The notes under the pieces were generated by a model that was not told the origin of the DNA, made no database searches, and saw only the letters and a program-made list of their open reading frames with translations. A stretch of DNA of 7,280 nt from Clostridiales bacterium (GTDB taxonomy: Bacteria; Bacillota; Clostridia; Oscillospirales; Acutalibacteraceae): assembly GCA_019417145.1 (NCBI GenBank), contig DXVY01000081.1:1-7280 (forward strand), read 5' to 3'. The first letter of the stretch is position 1; each line of letters begins with the position of its first letter. Both the position numbers and the translations under genes were made by a program. Shown in pieces: positions 1 through 4,834 of the stretch.

Positions 1-484
1 CTATTATATCACCTCTCCTCTGCTCATGCGCCTGCTGGAAAGCCGCCTGCCCGTCCGTTCCATTACGGTTATGGTGCAAAAGGAGGCCGCCCTGCGGCTC
101 TGCGCCCGTCCGGGCTCCCGGGAAGCCGGGGCGATAACCGCAGCGGTGGCCTATTATGCGCGGCCGCAAATCCTGTTCACCGTTTCCCCCGGCTCCTTTA
201 TGCCGCCGCCCAAGGTGGAAAGCGCCGTCATGCAGCTGGATATAAGAGATTGTCCGCCGGTGCAGGTGCGAAATGAAAAGGCCTTCTTTGCGCTGATTCG
301 TTCCGCCTTTGCCCAGCGGCGAAAAACCTTGGTCAACTCTGTATCGGCAACCATGGCCGGGGTCGAGAAGGAACGCCTGCTGCAGGCTTTGGAGCAACTG
401 GGTATCCCCCCGTCGGTGCGGGCCGAAGGGATGACGCTAGAACAGTTTGCCGCCCTTTCCAATCTGTTGGAAAGCAAGGAATAG
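1..484 (+). CDS. rsmA: 16S rRNA (adenine1518/1519-N6)-dimethyltransferase, 3' part
   Basis: This is the C-terminal 160 codons of RsmA/KsgA; the reading frame is open from base 2 and the 5' end is outside the window. The enzyme uses S-adenosylmethionine to dimethylate two adjacent adenines in helix 45 of 16S rRNA during late 30S assembly. The visible part begins inside the catalytic motif normally read as NLPYYIT (YYITSPLL is seen). It continues with the family's conserved SFMPPPKVESAV segment (F-x-P-x-P-x-V-x-S) and the helical C-terminal domain with RRKTLVNSV. Length after the YYIT motif and termination at TAG 482-484 are normal for the family. The S-adenosylmethionine-binding N-terminal half cannot be checked. 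The next gene starts 15 nt after the stop and its ribosome-binding site overlaps this stop codon, so the two are probably co-transcribed. Confidence 0.95.
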   Translation, partial: YYITSPLLMRLLESRLPVRSITVMVQKEAALRLCARPGSREAGAITAAVAYYARPQILFTVSPGSFMPPPKVESAVMQLDIRDCPPVQVRNEKAFFALIRSAFAQRRKTLVNSVSATMAGVEKERLLQALEQLGIPPSVRAEGMTLEQFAALSNLLESKE

Positions 485-533
485 GAGTGTGATGACAACT
501 TGTCAAAAGCCAATCCATATGATCAGGAAATGA
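483..533 (+). promoter_or_regulatory. Ribosome-binding site and possible 13-codon leader ORF deciding the start of the membrane protein gene
   Basis: AGGAG (483-487) overlaps the rsmA stop codon. Downstream of it are an ATG at 492 (4-nt spacing) and a TTG at 500 (12-nt spacing) in different frames. The ATG opens a 13-codon ORF (MTTCQKPIHMIRK) whose TGA (531-533) overlaps the in-frame ATG 530 of the long ORF as ATGA. Either TTG 500 is the true start, or the small ORF delivers ribosomes to ATG 530 by translational coupling. The sequence alone does not settle this. Confidence 0.4.
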
Positions 534-1453
534 GTCCGCGCAAACGGCTAATATCCAATATCACCTTTGCCCTCACTACCCTGCTGGTCATCGGGTTTGT
601 GATCTGGACTCTAGCCAGTCAGCCTGAAAAGGTCCGCACAAATTTTGATTATACAGCCGGCAGCTTTCACAGTCTTCAGGCCGTTGAAACGCCTATGGAT
701 GAACCGCCGGTCCCGCCCGATGACGACATTTTAGCGGCCAATGAACTATATCGGCTATGCCTGGCGGCAAACGAGGGCCCGTTGGCATGGAACGCGGATT
801 TCCGGGAAAGCTATCCCACAGCGGCCTCCCTTTTGCAGCCGGAGGACGGTGTATTTGAATCCCAAAAACCCACCGTCTGCGAAAGCGACGCCTGTATATC
901 CCTGGGCATGTGCGCTGCCGACGGCGGAGAAAAGGGGATCCGCAGGCTGGATATATTGACCGTGCCTTACAGCGCACAGCATTACGACAACAAACAGTCG
1001 GTAGTCCTGTACGCCCCCCGCTCCTACACCCTGGTTTATGATACCCAGACAGGTCTGGTCGAAGCGCAAGCGGTGCGGGTGGACAATTTCCGGTTATACT
1101 ATTACAATTTGGCCTTAACACTGCAACAACCCGCCGGGCTGCCTTCCCTTTCATACGCCATGACCCTAAACGGCGTCATCAGTGACAAGGAAGCAGATAA
1201 GGGGGACTTATTTCACCGCTTGGCCGCCCAACCGTCTGTGTTGGAAGATGCCCAACTGACCCGGCAATCGGATACATCCCTTCTGACCGGCGACGGCACC
1301 TTTTCGGAAGGTACAAATCAGGCCATCCTGACCCTTCAATTCAACGATTTTATGTATGACGCCTTTTCCTCCATTCGGTTCACATGGGATAAAGCAGAAG
1401 GCCAGGAAGAGAATGCACAGTTTCAAATCTCTTTTAACCGTTCAGATAAATAA
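500..1453 (+). CDS. Single-pass membrane protein with large extracytoplasmic domain, function unknown
   Basis: I do not recognise this family. The 317-aa product has a short basic cytoplasmic tail (PRKR at residues 13-16), one hydrophobic helix at about 18-38 (ALTTLLVIGFVIWTLA) and a roughly 275-residue outer domain. There is no lipobox or clear signal peptidase site, so it is probably anchored N-in/C-out. After the helix comes a proline- and acid-rich linker (PPVPPDDD), then a domain with C87 and a cysteine cluster C127-x4-C132-x5-C138 that could form disulfides or bind a metal (inference). The C-terminal half alternates aromatic and polar residues like a beta-rich fold. The start is uncertain. 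TTG 500 lies 12 nt after AGGAG (483-487). ATG 530 (residue 11, giving 307 aa) lacks its own spaced ribosome-binding site but overlaps the stop of a tiny ORF. The gene follows rsmA by 15 nt and ends just before a terminator, so it is likely the last gene of the rsmA operon. Confidence 0.75.
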   Translation: MSKANPYDQEMSPRKRLISNITFALTTLLVIGFVIWTLASQPEKVRTNFDYTAGSFHSLQAVETPMDEPPVPPDDDILAANELYRLCLAANEGPLAWNADFRESYPTAASLLQPEDGVFESQKPTVCESDACISLGMCAADGGEKGIRRLDILTVPYSAQHYDNKQSVVLYAPRSYTLVYDTQTGLVEAQAVRVDNFRLYYYNLALTLQQPAGLPSLSYAMTLNGVISDKEADKGDLFHRLAAQPSVLEDAQLTRQSDTSLLTGDGTFSEGTNQAILTLQFNDFMYDAFSSIRFTWDKAEGQEENAQFQISFNRSDK

Positions 1454-1463
1454 AAGGCAGCAC

Positions 1464-1506
1464 AGGCATAGGCCGCTGAAGCAGAACAGCGACTTATGCC
1501 TTTTTT
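1464..1506 (+). terminator. Rho-independent terminator of the rsmA operon
   Basis: The outer stem AGGCATA (1464-1470) pairs with TATGCCT (1495-1501). A 3/3 internal loop separates it from the inner stem CGCTG/CAGCG (1474-1478 with 1487-1491), which closes an 8-nt loop. A run of six T (1501-1506) follows directly. It starts 11 nt after the stop codon of the membrane protein gene. The AAAAGGCA at 1452-1459 can also pair with TGCCTTTT (1497-1504), giving an alternative, longer-looped form. Confidence 0.8.
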
Positions 1507-1784
1507 CTGCGCATAAGCAAATAGTGGCCGGCTCTTCAGACCTGGTCTCTCTATTACCCGCTCCTTCATGTCCCTGTGTTATTCCGCGAGCACACGAATT
1601 GGACGTGCCTGAACAGGAGTACGATTGGTGGAACCGACCTGTATACGGGCTGGGCTACTGCATTTACACCTGGCCGTTTCTGCTATACCCCCTGTAGGCC
1701 TTATTCGAATCGCCTTGGAAACCGGATAGACGAGATCATCCCCATATACCTTATCAGAAAAAACAGAATCCTTATGTTCCATAC
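1507..1784. other. Convergent intergenic spacer without recognisable content
   Basis: This stretch lies between two converging terminators. I see no ORF with a ribosome-binding site, no RNA gene and no insertion sequence ends. The only small structures are an 11-nt palindrome AGACCTGGTCT (1538-1548) and GCATAAG at 1511-1517, which could compete for the 3' arm of the upstream terminator. It may contain decayed coding sequence, but I cannot show this. Confidence 0.6.
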
Positions 1785-1821
1785 AAAAAAAGGAGCCGGC
1801 CCCCGCGCGGGGGTCGGCTCC
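1785..1821 (-). terminator. Strong rho-independent terminator of the dockerin gene
   Basis: Two 13-nt arms (1792-1804 and 1809-1821) pair around a GCGC loop; the pairing is nearly all G-C with one mismatch (A against C in the minus-strand RNA). Read on the minus strand the hairpin is followed by seven T (AAAAAAA at 1785-1791 on the plus strand). It lies about 32 nt beyond the stop codon at 1854-1856. Confidence 0.92.
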
Positions 1822-1853
1822 CATGCTATTTTGGTAAAAGCTGCTGCGGATGA

Positions 1854-3425
1854 TTACTGGCGGGCCAGAATCTTACAGATTTCCATGACGTCGGCAATGG
1901 TGATCTCCTCGTCGCCGTCAAGGTCGCCGCGCTTGATTTCGTCATCCGACGGATCGGTACCCGCAGACTCACGGGCCATAACCTTGCAGGCCTCCATCAC
2001 GTCGGCGATGGTAACCTCTTCGTCATTGTCCAGGTCGCCGGGAACGATGGTCACCGGAATCTCTCCCTGCTCCAGATTGAGGGTGTAGGTATTCCTGTAG
2101 TTTCCATTCTTGCTGTAGACCGTGATTTCCACAGAAGAGGGCAGCTGATCGGAAACCTCGCCTATTTCATAGGTAGCGCCATAAGCGCCCTCGACGATGA
2201 TCTCAGGTATCTCGGTTCCCTCGGGGATAAAGCCGGTGTACTCGGTCAAGCCGCTCTCCACTTCAATGGTCATCTCGCCCACCTGGATGGTATCCAGCTC
2301 AGCCTTATTGACCTCGGCTACAGCAGCGGCAAATTCCTTAGCGATCTCGGCATAGCCGGCATCATTGGGATGTACGCCGTCGCCAAACCACTCGCTATGA
2401 TTCTGGGTAAAGGTGTTGATATCGATGACCGGGCAGCCCATATCAGCGGCTACCTTCTTCTGGACCTCAACAATCTCGGTCACGTATTTGTTGTCGATGG
2501 TGTCAACCTGCTTGCCGTATACCGTCGGGGAGGTAGCCACAAAGACAATCGGGCGGCTGGGCAGCTCGCGGTAGGAATTGATCAATTCGGTCATTTCCTC
2601 CTCAAACTGCGCGGCATTGTACTGGGTCTCGCTGTACATGCCCCAGTAACGATCCTTGCCGTCATTGGTGCCCAGCATGATGGTTACGATATCGGGATTG
2701 AAATCCAGGCCCTGCTGATACTGCTCGGTATTGGTATAGGCCTCGGGGGTGGACATCAGAGTCATGCCGCCGCGGCCCACGTTGAGAACGTCAAATTCAT
2801 CACCAAGGATAGCAGCAGCCTGGGAAACATAGTTCCTATAGCTATTGGAGGCACCGGCGCCCTCGGTGATGCTGTCGCCCACCATGGCTACACGCAGGGG
2901 ATTGGCCTCCAAATTGGCGATGGCCTGCTCCGCCTCGGTCAGCTTATCCAGATCGTTGACAATGATGATCTTCTGCAGGGGCTCCAGGGCCTCGTAAGCG
3001 GCGCGGGCGGCTGCAATCGTCTCCCGATCGTTGAGATAGATGTCGTCATATGCCGGCAGAGCGTTGATCTGCTCCATAACCGCGTCAGCCGCCGCCTGAT
3101 CGTCCGGATCGGGCGTCGCGGGGGCTACGGAAACGGTTACGGTATAAACGTTGGATTCACCGGCGCCGGAGGTAACCGTGTAGGGGACAGGATCGGTGAA
3201 ATCCTGCGCCACGCCGGAGGCGGGCTGGGCGGTTGCCTGCTCGTCAATGGTAAAGGTGGGCGTCAAAGCAGTGACATTGGTGCCGTTGGGAACGACTACA
3301 TTGATGTCGTTGCCATCCTGGAAAACCCTGCATGGTGTTGTCCTTGCTCTGGATGGTCGTCTCACCGTCGGCAGAAACCGTGATGATAACCTTTTCAAAC
3401 TCCTGGGACACATTGCCGTCCTCAT
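1854..3425 (-). CDS. C-terminal fragment: SGNH/GDSL hydrolase with C-terminal dockerin
   Basis: Native coding starts near 3320; the first ATG in this frame (3425) lies where the other frame is coding, has no good ribosome-binding site and precedes no signal peptide. Numbered in the repaired protein, a beta domain (NVTALTPTFTI...) leads to a helical domain (434-499, with AAARAAYEAL and TEAEQAIANL) common in clostridial wall proteins. The hydrolase shows all four SGNH blocks: GDS with nucleophile S509, G541 in NVGRGG, GTND with N578, and DGVHPND with D673 and H676, so its active site looks intact. The fold is typical of carbohydrate acetylesterases and related lipases; the true substrate is unknown. 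After a further beta domain (690-780) comes a two-repeat dockerin ending three residues from a helix-rich C-terminus. The stop TAA is followed by a strong terminator. Confidence 0.85.
   Translation of the reverse strand: MRTAMCPRSLKRLSSRFLPTVRRPSRARTTPCRVFQDGNDINVVVPNGTNVTALTPTFTIDEQATAQPASGVAQDFTDPVPYTVTSGAGESNVYTVTVSVAPATPDPDDQAAADAVMEQINALPAYDDIYLNDRETIAAARAAYEALEPLQKIIIVNDLDKLTEAEQAIANLEANPLRVAMVGDSITEGAGASNSYRNYVSQAAAILGDEFDVLNVGRGGMTLMSTPEAYTNTEQYQQGLDFNPDIVTIMLGTNDGKDRYWGMYSETQYNAAQFEEEMTELINSYRELPSRPIVFVATSPTVYGKQVDTIDNKYVTEIVEVQKKVAADMGCPVIDINTFTQNHSEWFGDGVHPNDAGYAEIAKEFAAAVAEVNKAELDTIQVGEMTIEVESGLTEYTGFIPEGTEIPEIIVEGAYGATYEIGEVSDQLPSSVEITVYSKNGNYRNTYTLNLEQGEIPVTIVPGDLDNDEEVTIADVMEACKVMARESAGTDPSDDEIKRGDLDGDEEITIADVMEICKILARQ
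1860..2039 (-). repeat. Duplicated calcium-binding dockerin segments
   Basis: Two 23-residue segments (787-809, bases 1971-2039; 824-846, bases 1860-1928) are identical at 18 of 23 positions. Each starts GDLDxDEE and has the dockerin calcium loop (D at positions 2, 4, 6 and 13 of the segment) followed by the F-like helix ADVMExCK. They are joined by a 14-residue acidic linker. The near-symmetry is what lets type I dockerins bind cohesin in two orientations. The recognition pair just after each loop-ending D is VM rather than the classic ST, so its cohesin partner may differ from the Clostridium thermocellum type (inference). Confidence 0.85.
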
Positions 3426-4398
3426 CGGTCACCTGGTCGGCCACGGGCACGCCGGAAGCGCTGAACCGGTCGGGATTGGAGGAAGTGGGATCGCCCCAAG
3501 TGGTAGCCCAGGCGGTGAGAATATCGCCGGTGACGATATATACGTCAGTGGCATCCTGGCTCTTGGCCACCATGTAGGTGATGCCGAAGCTGCCATATTC
3601 CGTATCCTGCCGATCCGTCTGCTGGGTCTTACCCGTGCTGTCGGGGCCGAAGAACTCCTGGTAGACAATACCGTTCTCGTCCACCTGGCCGTCCTGCTCG
3701 GTCATACCGATGATGAAATCCTCATAATAGGCATAATCGGCATAGGTACGCACCATGGCGTCCACAACCGGGCCGGACAGAGTGCTGCCGGGCGCATAGC
3801 CCCAGCCATTGTTCACAGCGCCGGTGCCGTCCAGGCCGATGAAATACTCACCGTCGTCAAACATCTGCCAGTACTGGGCCACGCCCGTGCGGGGATCGGT
3901 CCACTCAAACTGGTTGCTGATGGCCGTCTTGGGATTGGTAAAGGCCTGGACGACCTCTCCCTTTACGGAGAAAGCCATGCCCGGGAAGGGAGCGATGATG
4001 CAGGCCCAGTTGCGGTTGGTCTGTCCCCAGGGGTTGCCCTGGTTGTCGCCGCCCACAAACTGGACGTTAACCATATCGGCCCAGGAGCTAAAGCCATTGC
4101 CAGTAAATTCGGGATGCTCGATCTGGCCCAAATCGTACCCAGCGGCCTTTTGATCCTGGTACTCCTTGTTGATGGCGTCGATGGTGGCCTGCTGTTCATC
4201 CGGGGTGGCGTTCTGCGCCCACTCGGGGACCGTTCCCTCGCCGCCCCACTGGGTCGTGCCGGCGTCGGGCCAGACGAGTCCCAGCTCATTCTCCACCTCG
4301 CCGTCGACAGCGCCGGCCAGCATGGCGGGCGTGACCGTCAAGAGCATGGCGGCGGAGAGAACAGCACTCAGGGATTTTTTCAAAAATCCGTTTTTCAC
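3244..4398 (-). CDS. N-terminal fragment: signal peptide and LGFP-like repeat region
   Basis: Starts at GTG (4398-4396), with AAAAGGAGT (4407-4415) placing GGAG 9 nt upstream; the nearby ATG at 4405 is in another frame. A signal peptide is clear: KNGFLKK, hydrophobic core LSAVLSAAMLLTVTPAMLA, likely cleavage after A28 or A30. Residues 140-350 hold three units resembling LGFP repeats. Each has a GxxxxxF-like entry, an acid-rich turn and a GxxYQxF-type strand: GVAQYWQMFDDGEYF (172-186), ENGIVYQEFF (241-250) and EDGNVSQEF (326-334). LGFP repeats are cell-wall-associated modules seen with secreted hydrolases; the match here is by eye. Native sequence continues to about residue 358. The last 25 residues (PGWQRHQ onward) are out of frame and look non-native, ending at a stop at 3244-3246. 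As it stands this fragment would be exported without an enzyme or dockerin. Confidence 0.7.
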   Translation of the reverse strand: MKNGFLKKSLSAVLSAAMLLTVTPAMLAGAVDGEVENELGLVWPDAGTTQWGGEGTVPEWAQNATPDEQQATIDAINKEYQDQKAAGYDLGQIEHPEFTGNGFSSWADMVNVQFVGGDNQGNPWGQTNRNWACIIAPFPGMAFSVKGEVVQAFTNPKTAISNQFEWTDPRTGVAQYWQMFDDGEYFIGLDGTGAVNNGWGYAPGSTLSGPVVDAMVRTYADYAYYEDFIIGMTEQDGQVDENGIVYQEFFGPDSTGKTQQTDRQDTEYGSFGITYMVAKSQDATDVYIVTGDILTAWATTWGDPTSSNPDRFSASGVPVADQVTDEDGNVSQEFEKVIITVSADGETTIQSKDNTMQGFPGWQRHQCSRSQRHQCHCFDAHLYH

Positions 4399-4446
4399 TG
4401 TGCATTACTCCTTTTCCTAATCCTATTTTCGCAGTACATAGAGCAA

Positions 4447-4462
4447 GCCGGAAAAAACCGGC
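4447..4462 (-). other. Small perfect hairpin in the dockerin mRNA leader
   Basis: GCCGG and CCGGC (4447-4451 and 4458-4462) flank six A on the plus strand, six U in the loop of the minus-strand transcript. It lies about 50 nt upstream of the start codon. No U-run follows the stem, so it is not an ordinary terminator; it could be a leader structure. Confidence 0.4.
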
Positions 4463-4475
4463 CTGTCCACATCGC

Positions 4476-4528
4476 CATATACAGAATCGGCAATCTACCC
4501 AAAAGGTAGAGCCCATATCTGTAATATG
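4476..4528 (-). other. Long stem-loop at the predicted 5' end of the dockerin mRNA
   Basis: Nested arms pair in order: CATAT (4476-4480) with ATATG (4524-4528); ACAGA (4481-4485) with TCTGT (4518-4522), leaving A4523 bulged; GGC (4489-4491) with GCC (4511-4513); TCTACC (4494-4499) with GGTAGA (4505-4510), around a 5-nt loop. That is 19 base pairs in 53 nt. The promoter just upstream predicts a transcript start near 4529, so the helix would begin at about nucleotide 2 of the mRNA. Such 5'-terminal helices are known to protect mRNAs from 5'-end-dependent decay in Firmicutes; that role is inferred here. Confidence 0.6.
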
Positions 4529-4535
4529 TACTGGT

Positions 4536-4564
4536 ATTATACATGAATAAAATCAATTTGTCTA
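4536..4564 (-). promoter_or_regulatory. Sigma-A-type promoter of the dockerin gene
   Basis: On the minus strand a -35 box TAGACA (4559-4564, 5 of 6 to TTGACA) is followed after exactly 17 nt by a perfect -10 box TATAAT (4536-4541). The predicted start is near 4529, giving a leader of about 131 nt. Confidence 0.75.
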
Positions 4565-4611
4565 TGGAAACCGGCAGATTTTCTTTAGCAAAACCTGCAA
4601 ATAAACATTTC

Positions 4612-4625
4612 TGTAAAACTTTACA
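4612..4625. promoter_or_regulatory. Palindrome in the divergent spacer, possible operator
   Basis: TGTAAA-AC-TTTACA is a perfect 6-bp inverted repeat with a 2-nt centre. After one mismatch on each side, three more pairs (TTT and AAA) match, giving about 20 nt. It lies 48 nt upstream of the dockerin -35 box and 77 nt upstream of the copA -35 box. It resembles a CcpA cre site in the arms but lacks the central CG. Confidence 0.4.
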
Positions 4626-4687
4626 AAAACAAATTTTAAATTTAGGCATTTTGATCCTACAAACCTTGTGTCCCTATCTGAATGGAA

Positions 4688-4716
4688 TCCTAAAAAAGGC
4701 CATGACATTTTTAGGA
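4688..4716. promoter_or_regulatory. Perfect 9-bp inverted repeat enclosing the copA -35 box
   Basis: TCCTAAAAA (4688-4696) and TTTTTAGGA (4708-4716) are exact reverse complements separated by 11 nt. The -35 box of the copA promoter (4702-4707) lies between the arms, and the right arm covers the start of the promoter spacer, a usual place for a repressor. It does not match the CopY (TACAnnTGTA) or CsoR (TACCCC/GGGGTA-like) operators I know. Confidence 0.5.
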
Positions 4717-4730
4717 AAATGGGTTATAAT
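4702..4730 (+). promoter_or_regulatory. Sigma-A-type promoter of copA
   Basis: The -35 box ATGACA (4702-4707, 5 of 6 to consensus) is followed after 17 nt by a perfect TATAAT (4725-4730). The start site is predicted near 4737, giving a leader of about 98 nt before the ATG at 4835. The 17-nt spacing argues against MerR/CueR-type control, which uses an overlong 19-20 nt spacer. Confidence 0.8.
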
Positions 4731-4834
4731 GAGAGTAAGCCTATGCAAACCCACACAAAATCAATCCATTTGTTTTAAGATATAAATAATAAAGGTGGGC
4801 CCGGCTCATATTGTTGTTAGAAGGAGTGAACGCC

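Larger units (their letters stand above)
1854..4398 (-). pseudogene. Secreted dockerin-bearing SGNH-hydrolase gene, interrupted by a single-base frameshift
   Basis: Two overlapping minus-strand frames together make one coherent protein. From the GTG at 4398 to the TAA at 1856 there are 2545 nt, exactly one more than 848 codons, so removing a single base restores an 847-aa protein. Domain order after repair: signal peptide (1-30), LGFP-like repeats (about 140-350), an Ig-like beta domain (about 360-424), a helical domain (about 434-499), an SGNH/GDSL hydrolase (about 500-690), a second beta domain (about 690-780) and a dockerin (785-847). The break lies around 3317-3330, where GGG, TTTT, CC and GG runs follow each other. 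The product would be exported and held by a cohesin on a scaffoldin, where it would probably remove ester groups such as acetyl from polysaccharide. Whether the break is a real mutation or a sequencing or assembly error cannot be decided here; no stop codon or known slippery site marks a programmed shift. Confidence 0.8.

Noticed and set aside
1579..1824. Minus-strand ORF of 81 codons in the convergent spacer
   Set aside because: It starts within the dockerin terminator, has no ribosome-binding site and resembles no family; its inner ATG at 1779 also lacks one.
3317..3330. Programmed ribosomal frameshift as explanation for the broken dockerin gene
   Set aside because: No stop codon at the shift point, no known +1 slippery site such as CTT-TGA, and no evident stimulatory structure. 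A mutation or read error is simpler, though not proven.
3196..4509. Long plus-strand ORF (437 codons) antisense to the dockerin gene, and a similar 337-codon one at 2370-3383
   Set aside because: Both lack a ribosome-binding site and recognisable domains, and lie opposite frames with signal peptide, SGNH motifs and dockerin. They are glycine/isoleucine/valine-rich shadows of the minus-strand codon pattern.
4543..4785. Plus-strand ORF of 80 codons upstream of copA
   Set aside because: It has no ribosome-binding site and runs across both promoters and the inverted repeats in AT-rich spacer.
4765..4795. A second -10-like TATAAATAAT upstream of copA
   Set aside because: No -35-like box at a suitable distance; the promoter at 4702-4730 fits far better.
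4811..4834. Upstream in-frame TTG starts for copA adding eight residues
   Set aside because: The AAGGAG site lies inside this extension, 8 nt before ATG 4835, and CopA proteins normally begin close to the metal-binding domain.
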